The notes under the pieces were generated by a model. It saw nothing but the letters and a program-made list of their open reading frames with translations, was not told the origin of the DNA and searched no databases. Positions 43,658 through 52,729 of a DNA stretch of 64,000 bases are shown one piece after another. The DNA is from Azorinus chamasolen (taxonomy: Eukaryota; Mollusca; Bivalvia; Cardiida; Solecurtidae). Made by a program: the position numbers and the translations under genes. Each line of letters opens with the position of its first letter. Within the stretch, counting starts at the first letter, position 1. The stretch covers positions 35,677,302 through 35,741,301 of the forward strand of contig OY755251.1 of the NCBI GenBank assembly GCA_963576725.1, written 5' to 3'.

Positions 43658-45265
43658 TTAAACCCTGAAGAACCTCTTAGCATTCGCCTCGGTGATCTCC
43701 AAAATCTCCTCCATATTCCTATCTCTCCTAACCTCCGCAACAACCCTGGCTACGGCGTCCAACATGTGTGGGGCACTGCTAGAATGCTCCGCGAACAGAG
43801 GGAAATATGGAGCATCAGTCTCTAGAAGAAGCTGGTCCTCTGGAACCCTTCTAAGAGCGCTCTTCTGTACTGGACCGAAACCACAACACATTCCTGAGAA
43901 ACTAAAATGTGTCTCAGGAAAATCTCGCAGCCATCGATCTACCACCTCTGAATCACCAGAAAAACAATGAAGCTGGATCCTCTGTGTCACCGACAAGTAC
44001 TCCTTAATGAGGTCAAGGCAACACCTATACCCATACGCACCTATACAGTCTGAACCTCGTAGGTGAAGAATCAACACCTGGCTAGGATCCAACAGAGGGA
44101 GAACCCTCCTCAGCTGCTCCTCCTGCGGATACCACTCTTCCGGGCTCACAGAATGATCCAGGCCAACTTCTCCTAAACCAACCACTGCTGAAGACCGCAG
44201 CAATCCCTCCAAACTCTTCAACTGGTAGTTAGATGCTATCTTCTTAGGGTGAACCCCAATAGCCGCCATATAACCATTTGAAACCAATCTAACCAGATCC
44301 TCCCCCGTAGGATAATGCTCCGGATCACAGTAGTTGGCTACTCCACCGGACACCTCCAGCACATAATCCTCCCGCTCCTGCAACGGCATGAGATCCAGAA
44401 CAGATGGGACTGAAGAATTTGATGGCTTCCCCAAGCTTCTGGCAAGTCTGTCAGCATGAAAATGGCTATCAAACGCAAAGACAACTGGCTTCAGGGCCTC
44501 CATCTCTTCCTCAGACTCAATCTCCTCCAAACCATCATCCACGCTGAGGGACACCTCCCCTGGGTGTTCTACTTTAGAAGTGACATGAGTGTATCTAATC
44601 CTCAGATCCTCCATGACGGCCTTAGTCAAGAAATTAGACATCACCAATAAACATCTCCAGTGTAGAAGGGCCGCTGGAGAGTTGATAGGAGTCAGAGAGA
44701 ACTTGTCAGGGATTCTCCACCCCATGCTGCGGCATAACTGCGACATCGCCTCCTCCTGTTCGGGGATAATCTCCCACCCTGGGTTGATGTAACGATGCCG
44801 GTTGAAGTGCTCCTGTACGTCAGTAAGAGTCGCTCTCGGACCTAGAATAGTCTTGGCAATACTCACTAAACAAGCGAAATGTCGCTGCGTCACCTTCTCT
44901 GTAGACTTTACCTTCTCAGAGAACACGGATGGTAGATGTTCTTCATTAAGATGAAGCTTAAGAAAGGATGTCTCTTTCATACAGCCAGCTATATCACAAA
45001 TGCTGGTTTTGCGCCTCCCAGCCCGCTTCCTCGCAGAAGATGAATCGGGGGATGGTTCAGGACACGATCTCGTATCAGATACACGACGAGAGGTTTTCAA
45101 ACTGCTGTTAGTGAAAACCTGACTGTATACCGGTACTCTACGGTGTGTAGATATCTCCACAACTCTCCCAGAGGACGACCTCGTTACAAATTTCACAAGT
45201 AGAGACATACCCCTCAATGATTTTGCTAATCCATTGGGGTTTCCCCGCGTGGGTTCGTATCCCAT
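43658..45265 (-). CDS. TatD-family metal-dependent nuclease with N-terminal zinc finger, encoded by an LTR-flanked element
   Basis: This is an intact frame of 535 codons from the ATG at 45263-45265, which has A at -3 and G at +4. The open frame starts four codons earlier at a TTG inside the primer-binding site; residue numbers here count from that TTG. Residues 65-92 are basic and Ser/Arg-rich. C94-x4-C99-x9-H109-x4-H114 looks like a compact C2H2-type zinc finger. Residues 130-260 have no clear domain and end in an acidic stretch. The TatD barrel runs from 265 to 539 with all metal and catalytic signatures: DSHFHAD (H272, H274), GVHP (341-344), GLGEVGLD (E370), LILHLRG (H405), LHCFSG (H437), FSFSG and LETDAPYF (D488). 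Such enzymes hydrolyse DNA or RNA ends or loops. The architecture is closest in plan to animal TATDN2-like proteins (inference). With no stop or shift, it is likely recent or under selection. A second possible start is M24 at 45206-45208. The first 20 or so codons overlap tRNA-derived sequence. Confidence 0.85.
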   Translation of the reverse strand: MGYEPTRGNPNGLAKSLRGMSLLVKFVTRSSSGRVVEISTHRRVPVYSQVFTNSSLKTSRRVSDTRSCPEPSPDSSSARKRAGRRKTSICDIAGCMKETSFLKLHLNEEHLPSVFSEKVKSTEKVTQRHFACLVSIAKTILGPRATLTDVQEHFNRHRYINPGWEIIPEQEEAMSQLCRSMGWRIPDKFSLTPINSPAALLHWRCLLVMSNFLTKAVMEDLRIRYTHVTSKVEHPGEVSLSVDDGLEEIESEEEMEALKPVVFAFDSHFHADRLARSLGKPSNSSVPSVLDLMPLQEREDYVLEVSGGVANYCDPEHYPTGEDLVRLVSNGYMAAIGVHPKKIASNYQLKSLEGLLRSSAVVGLGEVGLDHSVSPEEWYPQEEQLRRVLPLLDPSQVLILHLRGSDCIGAYGYRCCLDLIKEYLSVTQRIQLHCFSGDSEVVDRWLRDFPETHFSFSGMCCGFGPVQKSALRRVPEDQLLLETDAPYFPLFAEHSSSAPHMLDAVARVVAEVRRDRNMEEILEITEANAKRFFRV

Positions 45266-45276
45266 CCTCGTCGCCA
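45215..45276 (-). promoter_or_regulatory. Primer-binding site with extended tRNA-Ser(GCT) similarity
   Basis: On the minus strand, two bases after the 5' LTR, TGGCGACGAGGATGGGAT is complementary to the 3' end (with CCA) of animal tRNA-Ser. The match continues through the T-arm (CGAACCCACGCG) and, after a changed variable arm, the anticodon region (CAATGGATTAGCA, giving anticodon GCT). That is about 55 nt, far longer than the usual 10-18. I recalled the tRNA from general knowledge, so the exact match should be checked. Confidence 0.75.
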
Positions 45277-45278
45277 AA

Positions 45279-45546
45279 TATAGAAAATTGCTCTATATAT
45301 CCACTAACAACTTACGGTTTCAGGGCCAGTACTGGTCTGGTTGCCACCTGCCGGTTTGTTGCTGTTGAGGTCTCAACCGTCAACGATTGCCTCCGATAAA
45401 CACGTCCTTTAAGTTTGAGTGTACGAATAGAATGCCTTCTGCTGTCCGTTTTTCGCGGGCTATCGTCCAAGGTCTCGCGAGACTAGAGCATGATGGGTAT
45501 ATATAGACAGTCATGTGATACCCTTGAAACCTACTTTCACAACACT
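45279..45546 (-). repeat. 5' LTR of the TatD element
   Basis: It is 268 bp, with the same ends as 43036-43303. It should supply the promoter for the TatD ORF. Positions that differ from the other copy include GTTGCC versus GTTGTC and TTTCGCGGG versus TTTTGTGGG, which look like C-to-T decay at CpG-type sites in the 3' copy. Confidence 0.85.
45470..45510 (-). promoter_or_regulatory. LTR core promoter: TATA box and TCTCGCGAGA palindrome
   Basis: On the minus strand CTATATATACCC lies about 40 nt into the LTR. TCTCGCGAGA (45473-45482) lies about 25 nt downstream of it. The same pair occurs in the 3' LTR (TCTCGCGAGA at 43230-43239). TCTCGCGAGA is a known promoter palindrome in vertebrate genes; its use here is inferred. 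Confidence 0.5.
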
Positions 45547-45711
45547 GGGACTTCCTCTTTAAAGATTATTTAGCAAAATACAGTCTTCTATTACAGTCTT
45601 CTATTAAAAACTGTTTCTGCAAACAGTATATTATCTCTGACCATGTGTTGGATTCTTCTGACAATACTGGCCTAAACTTGCAAAATATGCAACAGACTTA
45701 TGCAACAGACT

Positions 45712-45958
45712 TCATAGAAACATTAGTGCGTAATGATGGGTCTGCAACTTCAGCATAATCTTTGAGTAGAAACTTTGAAGTTCTTTCAGAAACGGTTCTA
45801 CTTCATATCCGACAACCAATTCTTCAGCCGTCAAAATGTTGTTTTTGTTTTTATAGTCAATCTTCAGTACATCAGTGCAGGCTGTGATAGCCTGTGGTTT
45901 TACAAGTCTGGTCAGAATCTTTTTGTAAAGAGCCAACAGAATTCTTTGCAGGCTGTGG
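45712..45958 (-). other. Candidate exon or gene fragment (unrecognised)
   Basis: Minus-strand frame with a possible acceptor (GATGCAGCTAG) before it and a TGA at its end. The predicted peptide includes VKPQAITACTDVLKIDYKN and ILTAEELVVGYEVEPFLKEL. Its composition is natural-looking, but I recognise no domain. It lies just upstream, on the same strand, of the 5' LTR of the TatD element. Confidence 0.3.
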
Positions 45959-46128
45959 TACTAGCTGCATCAAACTGACCCAGCATGCAACCTAGAAAAC
46001 CCTGTATTCAACTTTTTCCTTTGTTTTCTTTTGTTGGTTTTTCCTTGCATTGATGGTTTCTATATTTCTGTCTCTTGTTTACAACAGGATCTTTGTTCTT
46101 TTGGGGTGTTGTGAATATCTGTTCTTGC

Positions 46129-46280
46129 TCATGACTTTACAGAGTCTAGACGTTTCTTTGATTTGCGTTTGCTTTGAACAGTTACATCCGCTGTATTGAA
46201 CTTGATTAACCTGTCAACAACATCATGTTCATCTGATTTGCTTTTTAGGATTTTCTTGTTCGCCAGTGTGTCCTCATCAT
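46129..46280 (-). other. Candidate terminal exon (unrecognised)
   Basis: The acceptor TATATTCTTTCAG on the minus strand is followed by a 50-codon frame ending in TGA. The peptide is highly charged (DDEDTLANKKILKSKSDEHD, then a Lys/Arg-rich end, SKRKSKKRLDSV). That would fit the nuclear-localisation-like tail of a last exon. No partner exon is visible within several kilobases upstream. Confidence 0.3.
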
Positions 46281-46579
46281 CTGAAAGAATATATTTAATG
46301 TACAGTATATTAATGATTGGTGAATATATTTACATTGATTGAGACTTATTGATATGAAAATCAGAACGAATTTTCTATGATGCAATGCATAGTTTACTTG
46401 TAATTTGACCCTTTGGTGTGTCAATGTACTGTATGTTTATTCTTAGAGATTGTAAATAGCAATTTGAAACACTTAAGGGGTTGAATTGTGATAGAACATA
46501 ACTCAATACAGCATCAATATATTCTAGATTCATATTCCTTTTTGTTTCATTCTAATTCTATCCCCGTCTTCTTTATTTA

Positions 46580-46822
46580 AACCTTTTCCCTCATATAAAT
46601 GCATTTTCATGCATTTGCAAACATAGACTTAAGATCAGATTGCTCCTATAGGAGCTGTCTGATCAGGGTCTGCTCTGTTTGCTAATGGAATTTGATATGT
46701 TTCTTTACTATCTGAAATGGCTACAATGTACCACCTGCCATATTTGATTTTGTCCATGAATATTCAGTAGGTAACTAGGTATTGAAATTTGGAATAAACA
46801 TAGAACAGGGAAAGGGTTAATT
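46580..46822 (+). mobile_element. MITE, family M1, complete copy
   Basis: AACCTTTTCCCTCATATAAA, GCATTTGCAAACATAG, the hairpin AAGATCAGATTGCTCCTATA / GGAGCTGTCTGATCAGGGTC, GCTCTGTTTGCTAATGGAAT and the end GAACAGGGAAAGGGTTAA. The ends are inverted (AACCTTTTCCCT and AGGGAAAGGGTT). Confidence 0.7.
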
Positions 46823-47700
46823 CCTATTGAGTATTCCTTTCTATTCCATTCCATTCCTATGTATTTATATTCAATTCCATTCAATTATCTATTATTTCTA
46901 TTCCCATCTTTTGTGTAATTTAAATCCTTTCTATTCCATTTATACTCTATTCCTATTCCTTTCTAGTCTATTTTATTGAGCGACTTCAATCATCGACCGT
47001 GGTTACCCTTGTCTCACTAAACTAAGATCGAATTTACATTAGATCGACCAAAGTCATATCATTGTAATGCCCTAGGGATGGCATACGTATAACCCAACAC
47101 AAAACATCTGGTATGAATGTGTATTTAATGGTAAAAAGCTGTAACAAAATTAAAAGAAATGTCTTGGTATACTATCAATATCAATCACATATCTCTCTCT
47201 CAATTATATGTCCATAATGATGGTTTGGATCCAGAAGCCAAAGGATCTAAATACAAAGGTGTATCTTTAGCCACATATTCAGACCACGAGTCTAGAGACC
47301 ACGAGTCTAGCCTAATATTCACTACTTTCTAGTCAAACTCGAGAAAATATATACTGACATAGACTCAGAATAGATCAATAGATCGATGTACAGTATTATC
47401 AGATCTAATGACGACAGCTGGATCCAAAGCCATTAATACAAATAATATCATTAATTTGTCACCCTAATGCAAAACTACTGCAACCTCAAATAACGCTAGT
47501 AACCGTAGTTACAATATAATTCTGCATCAAGACTACTAATTATGACTAGAATAATCCACATTTTGTTATATTACTGCGGTAAGAGTAAGTTACTGGTCGA
47601 AAAGAATGGTGATGAAAGAGGCAGGTACGAGATATGTACTTTACAAACTCAAAACAGATAAAAACTTTACTCTTTAGGTAGTACAGTACAGGAAACAGTC
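46822..47700. other. No recognisable gene
   Basis: ATTCCTATTCC-type low-complexity runs (46826-46975), a duplicated 'accacgagtctag' near 47284 and 47298, and otherwise AT-rich unique DNA. Confidence 0.4.
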
Positions 47701-47702
47701 TT

Positions 47703-47892
47703 AGCTTTACCTACACCGTGTGCCCTAGCTTTACCTACACCGTGTGCCCTAGCTTTACCTACACCGTGTGCCCTAGCTTTACCTACACCGTGTGCCCTAG
47801 CTTTACCTACACCGTGTGCCCTAGCTTTACCTACACCGTGTGCCCTAGCTTTACCTACACCGTGTGCCCTAGCTTTACCTACACCGTGTGCC
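47703..47892. repeat. 24-bp minisatellite, eight units
   Basis: Eight nearly exact units of AGCTTTACCTACACCGTG plus TGCCCT. Because 24 is a multiple of 3, the array reads as an eight-residue peptide repeat (CPSFTYTV). The frame has no ATG start before it, so I do not call it a gene. Confidence 0.95.
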
Positions 47893-48037
47893 CAATAGGT
47901 TTAGGAGCTAAAAACCTTCTCGAAGGAACTTCCCAGACATCTTCCATGCGGGACCTGCGCAAACGCTCTTATTTGTGGAGACACAAAGAGCGAGCTGGTT
48001 TCCAAACTAAACTGGTTTCCAATCTAAACTGTAGTCT

Positions 48038-49780
48038 ATGAGCGTAGTTTCGCGATATGGGAACCAGTACATTAAAAGTACCCCAAGGTTAGAAATTGAC
48101 GGAAACATAAAACTCAAAGACAATGTATGTTACATACTCAGAACTGGCAAACCGAATGAATCAATCAGAAGCCATGACAGTCAAGAAAAAATACTCTGGT
48201 TGAATCAACCTAATACAACAGTTTCTCTCATTGCCAGATGGCTGATAGAGTTAAGAAACATGATTTTTGAGAGCACAGTTGAGAATAAGTAGTATCTTTA
48301 AAAGAATACAGTATTAATAATTGATTGTGTCACTATTAGAAAATTGTTTGAAGCCTGCATAAGTATCATTTGAAGTGTGCAGAATTCTTCATGTGTAAGG
48401 AAAAAACATTTAAGTAGGTGGTAGTAGACACGTGACACAGGCCCGATAAATACATGCTTTTGAGTTGTTTTGCTGGTCCTTGGTACTAGTAGGGCCTGTG
48501 AGTCCCACTCCCTTGACTTGCTACTCTTCTTGATTACAACTTGAATTGTTATGGTACAGTCAAACTTGTATTAAGAGACCACCCAAGGGACGGTCAAAAA
48601 GTGGTCTCTTAATAAAACGGTCTCTTAATACAAAACCCCATCAAGTGTAGTGAAGAAAACATGTACATGCATACATGTGTACTTAAACATTCAAATGTTT
48701 TCTTTTCAGTTTGCAATGTTAATTTATATACATGTATATGTGCCTGCAGATGTATGTAACAAAGCATAAAAATATTTCATGTTTGTTATTTCTGAGATTA
48801 AAGAGATACCATTTCATTGTTTGATTTGGTTTATTCATCAAAAATATGTACAGCATATGTCTCCCTACCTTTAACCAAATTAGCAGTTTAAATGTCTGAA
48901 TTTGACTCCCAGCTCCTTCCAGCTGGGAACCAAATAAAGGCCTTAAATGTTACGGGTTAACACTTTCCCTGTCTTATTTCTGAATGAAATTAAAACAAAT
49001 TAACCAAAAATCAGTCACTTCTTTCAAACAAATTACTTAAAGAAATCACTGATTTTGGTTTGTTTGTTTTCAAACTCTGCCCTGCTGCTTGTAAACATGC
49101 TTTCCAAGCTCATTATACTCTCTAACCAATGGCCTTTTCCCTTATGCAATGCAAATCTTAAGTGTGAAAACTGACAACTATTAAATCGTATATATGCCGC
49201 CATGAATGTAATACACACAGCTGATGACCGGCTCGTATCATGCGCATGATGCCCTAATAGCAAGGGAATCAGTAAAATCTTAACTGCATAACTTTCGTTA
49301 CAAATTAATTGTGTGTAATTGAGATGGGCGTGCACTGAATTTTTTCACTGTCAAAGCCACCGAAGTTATCACTTTAATTATGAAAAACAAACATCATTAG
49401 AAATCTAAACCCCTAACTCAGTGCGGGGTTGGAGGTTATATGCTAATGCAGAAAAGGGTGTGCACTCTTTGACCAATCAAATAAAATTTAAAACCCCAAT
49501 AAATCACACGCGACATCACATGTGACTTTTCATTTTCAGAAAACAGTGACAGCCATATTTATTATGTATAACTATTTACCGACAAGAACTTGGTAATTTA
49601 TTGTGTTATTGTGGAAGCTAATAAGATACTTTATTGTGGAAGCTAAAAAGATACTTTAATTAATAGTCCTTAATCCTTTACTCCATAAATATTTATTCTT
49701 ACCCATCATAAAGTGTAAACGGTGAAGATCTATATCAGATAACTGAACTCCTACTGGAACTGTCTGATCGGGGTCGGTTC
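48038..49780. other. No recognised gene; one MITE-like hairpin
   Basis: Frames at 48038-48292 (84 codons, plus) and 49033-49335 (minus) show no domain. The hairpin at 48554-48638 is described separately. A partial M1 head lies at about 49672-49785 (CTTTACTCCATAAATATT, AACTGTCTGATCGGGGTCGG). Confidence 0.4.
48554..48638. mobile_element. MITE-like terminus with nested inverted repeats
   Basis: TACAGTCAAACTTGTATTAA, GAGACCACCC and then GTGGTCTCTTAATA and GGTCTCTTAATACAAAA. The first arm pairs with both later arms, giving two alternative stems. The TACAGT start suggests a Tc1/mariner-type end. No other terminus was found. Confidence 0.5.
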
Positions 49781-49787
49781 TGATTGC

Positions 49788-50825
49788 TAATACCCCCATT
49801 CCACTGGCGGCGTTTCCACTGCACTCATGGCGCTTCTCCAAAATCTTCCAAATCGCAGCAGAAGCGCCGTCATGTGCCTAATTTTGGGTCTTGGGCGTTT
49901 ATAGTACGCTTCAAGAACGATCTCGCTGCGCTGTTTATGATCCTGTCGCGATGTTGCTGCGCTTTTACGGCGCTTGAGGTCTCTCCAAGACGCTTCTACT
50001 ACACTTCCACTACGAAAAGGGATTTCAGACTACGCTTCGTCTACGCTTAATACGTTGCTGTTACGACCTTGCTTCGACCTAGGCGCAGGAGCTGCGCTTC
50101 TATTGCGTTTGTGGAACGTTTCTATATAAAATGGATGATTAAACTGATTCCAAAGTAGTTGACCATCATCCTTCGAAGTAAATTGATCAAATTGTTTTGA
50201 AGACCCAGATCAAGAAAAACACAGTGTTGGGCCTGATCTAGGTCTTCTTTTTGCTAAGTCTTTCATGGGGTGACTCAAGCATTAACATTTTCCCTGTTCA
50301 ATATCCATGTAAGAAAGAACGATCTTATGAATATTTATTAGCTGTATTTTTAAAATTTAACCTTCTTAAGAAATGGTTTTGCTTTGACAAAAACTGTAGA
50401 ATCATATTTATATCATGTTATAAGCAAACAGAGCAGACCCTGATCAGACGGCTCCAATAGGAGCTTCTGATCTAGGTCTACTCTGTTTGCAAATGTGTGG
50501 AAAGGCATTTGTATGCGGACAAATATATTGGCGCTTTTGTTGCGATGCGAATGCGCTACGTTACTCAAGCTGCGGCTACGATACTGCTGCGTTCATGAAT
50601 TTCTTACGCGTCTGCGGCGATTCGAGTCCACGGCGATGCCACTACGATTGTTTTGAGTAAGGTCAAAACAATCGCCGTGAATGACGATCAAGAAGCTTCT
50701 GTTACGCTTCTACTACGATCAGGGCGCTTCTACTGCGCTGTTGCCGCTCCTGCTACGATTCGCGGCGTTTTTACCAAAATTTCGAAGCGTAGCGGAATCG
50801 CCGCTCAGTGGAATGGGGGGTATTA
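49788..50825. mobile_element. TIR element of about 1.04 kb, rich in GAAGCG/CGCTTC motifs
   Basis: The left end TAATACCCCCATTCCACTGG matches the inverse of the right end, CAGTGGAATGGGGGGTATTA. Just inside, GCGGCGTTTCC and its inverse-like GGAATCGCCGC also pair. The subterminal regions on both sides are packed with short motifs (CGCTTCTACTACG, GCGCTTCT). The GC content is clearly above that of the surroundings. No transposase ORF is present. An M1 hairpin has inserted near the middle. Confidence 0.7.
50330..50520 (-). mobile_element. MITE, family M1, nested in the 49788 element
   Basis: AACAGAGCAGACCCTGATCA, GACGGCTCCAATAGGAGCTT and CTGATCTAGGTCTACTCTG form the hairpin, and 'tatttatatcatgttataagc' precedes it. 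Its position inside the larger element dates it as the younger insertion. Confidence 0.65.
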
Positions 50826-50964
50826 AGGAATTCTGAAAACCATTTTCTATAGTCCTTAATATTATGTAAAATTGTATTGCAAATTATCAATTATGAAAAA
50901 ACCATGTCCATGATTATATAAGATGTCATGAATCTTTCAATAAATATTCAGTAAAGGGTTAGGG

Positions 50965-51220
50965 TAAAGTGCTCGTGAATCGGACACCTTTTCCATGAAC
51001 CTCATGTCAATCGCTCATGCGTTAAGCTAAACACTTTCAGTCTTCACTGGTACCTGACCCGATCTCTTTGTAAGCTTTTCCAGCGCATTATATGCATAAA
51101 AGACACATGTAACAGGGCCAAAAAGAGCGAGAAGATAGATAACCCTAATTTGATGGTGAATCGGACACTTTCGATAGTGAGTCGGACATTTTGATATTGA
51201 GTCGGACGATTTCAGTTTCT
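50965..51220. repeat. Short degenerate repeats of GAATCGGACA
   Basis: GTGAATCGGACA occurs near 50973 and 51151, then GTGAGTCGGACATTTTGATA and TTGAGTCGGACGATTTC follow within 60 bp. This is an irregular array of about 20-bp units. Confidence 0.5.
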
Positions 51221-52080
51221 TGAAACATACGCCATTTGATACTTAAAATGGGTACTGAACATTAGATTTCTTACAATAATGCACTATACAAATATAGATC
51301 AATCCCTAGATCGACACTACATACATTTCGCTTCATTACTGGTGATAAATTGAATCAGTACAATATTCCATATAAAAATCATGAAGTTTTTGTGTTGTTT
51401 TGCCAGGAATAATGAAATGCGGAGGCAGACTTTAACCAGCCGCATTGCCACAGGCAATTACGGTGATTGTCTCTCTAGATATACTCGCCCTGCCATGAAC
51501 AGTTTTGGAGCCTTTGTCGGCCAGTACTTTAGGTGGTTTATGAGACATTGTAACACCCGTAGCATCAGTGTGGGATATTACTGATTATTTACTAATTTCC
51601 GCGTAGTGACAGATTCCATTTGAAAAATCCCCTTTTATATACTCAGTAATCCTATACCGTTGGTAAAACAACCACTCAATGAAATGTGTCTCATGTGAGA
51701 TGTGACCAAAAAAAACATAAAACAGACAAGCAAGAAAACAATGCCTAAAGCATGCGATACAAAACGTTTGTTAAGCTCCAGGAAAATCTCAAGTCAAGTA
51801 CTTTTTCAAATGCTGATTCTTATTACCAAAATGTTTACATAAGCATATATATTACATAAGTATATGTATATCATGATAATGATAAGTGAAAACAAGACAA
51901 AATTAAAAGCCTGATTTGCAAACTAAAGGCCAATGAATATCCTTCGGCATTTGCATATCAATGTTAAAAGTATGAAAAACAAAAAATATCGGTTTCATCG
52001 GTTATATTTAAAACCCCTTTCCATTTTACCGAAACTTATGTTTGCAAACCATTACCTGTATCAAGGTCCTGACGTAGCAC
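51220..52080. other. No recognised gene
   Basis: A 67-codon frame at 51381-51584 (plus) has ordinary composition but no domain. The remainder is AT-rich. Confidence 0.35.
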
Positions 52081-52082
52081 TT

Positions 52083-52171
52083 TCAGCTGAACTCTGGCTG
52101 AAGCTTCTGATTTTGTTCCTCCAGATCACGCTTTTTTTTCCACCAGTTTCTGATTCTGCTCTTGGAGTTCA
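52083..52171 (-). pseudogene. Coiled-coil exon fragment, frame broken at an A8 run
   Basis: After an acceptor-like CTTTTTAG on the minus strand, the reading gives ELQEQNQKLVEKK. After a one-base change in the run of eight A, it continues as RDLEEQNQKLQPEFS and then a stop. The repeated EEQNQKL heptad pattern is that of a long coiled coil. It could be a last exon with a homopolymer sequencing error, or a decayed one. Confidence 0.35.
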
Positions 52172-52213
52172 CTAAAAAGCATAATTGTTATGTATTCCTT
52201 GCAAACTAGCTGT

Positions 52214-52453
52214 GATGTTTCAGTTTTCTATTAGAACGTTTTGATTCCAATGAGATGTTTCAGTTTTCTATTAGAACGTTTTGATTCCAATGAGATGTTT
52301 CAGTTTTCTATTAGAACGTTTTGATTCCAATGAGATGTTTCAGTTTTCTATTAGAACGTTTTGATTCCAATGAGATGTTTCAGTTTTCTATTAGAACGTT
52401 TTGATTCCAATGAGATGTTTCAGTTTTCTATCAGAACGTTTTGATTCCAATGA
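52214..52453. repeat. 40-bp minisatellite, six units
   Basis: GATGTTTCAGTTTTCTATTA starts at 52214, 52254, 52294, 52334, 52374 and 52414. The units are almost identical (one C-for-T in the last), so the array is young. Confidence 0.95.
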
Positions 52454-52521
52454 GATGTTGAAATACCCAGCAACTCATCAGGATCACACTGCTGGATACT
52501 GCATACATGAACATAAATAAA

Positions 52522-52727
52522 TACAGTAGAACCCCTCTAATGTGACCACTTAATGAATAAACATGGGTGTCTTTATAAGCAGGTGGTTGCTTACTGCTGG
52601 CAAAAGTAATGCAGAAAGCTCCTAGGAGCTTTCTGCATTACTTTTGTCCTGCATTAAGCTACCACCTGCATCTAGCACCCAGAATTATACCTCTTTTAGG
52701 TGGTCACATTAGTGGGGGTTTACTGTT
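52522..52727. mobile_element. MITE, family M2, best-preserved copy
   Basis: The ends CAGTAGAACCCCTCTAATGT and the inverse of ACATTAGTGGGGGTTTACTG match along about 30 bp. Two further arm pairs lead to a central perfect GCAGAAAGCTCCTAGGAGCT palindrome. Nearly the whole 206 bp folds as one hairpin. There is no ORF; movement would need a Tc1/mariner transposase in trans. Confidence 0.8.
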
Positions 52728-52729
52728 AT

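Larger units (their letters stand above)
43036..45546 (-). mobile_element. LTR-flanked element carrying a TatD-nuclease ORF
   Basis: Two 268-bp direct repeats (43036-43303 and 45279-45546) differ at four positions by my count. Between them, read on the minus strand, are a primer-binding site for tRNA-Ser two bases after the 5' LTR, one long ORF (TatD-like), a minisatellite and a purine tract touching the 3' LTR. No gag, protease, RT, RNase H or integrase is present, so it would need another element's machinery to move. The LTRs begin TG if the AG before it is counted as flank, but they end in CTATA rather than CA. A clear 4-6 bp target duplication is not visible. Confidence 0.85.

Noticed and set aside
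43036..45546. Simple segmental duplication as the explanation for the two 268-bp repeats
   Set aside because: The repeats have exact shared ends, a tRNA-complementary site two bases inside one and a purine tract touching the other. A random duplication would not give this combination.
47718..48041. 107-codon frame with eight CPSFTYTV peptide repeats
   Set aside because: The frame is produced by a 24-bp minisatellite, starts at a GTG rather than an ATG, and has no domain after the array.
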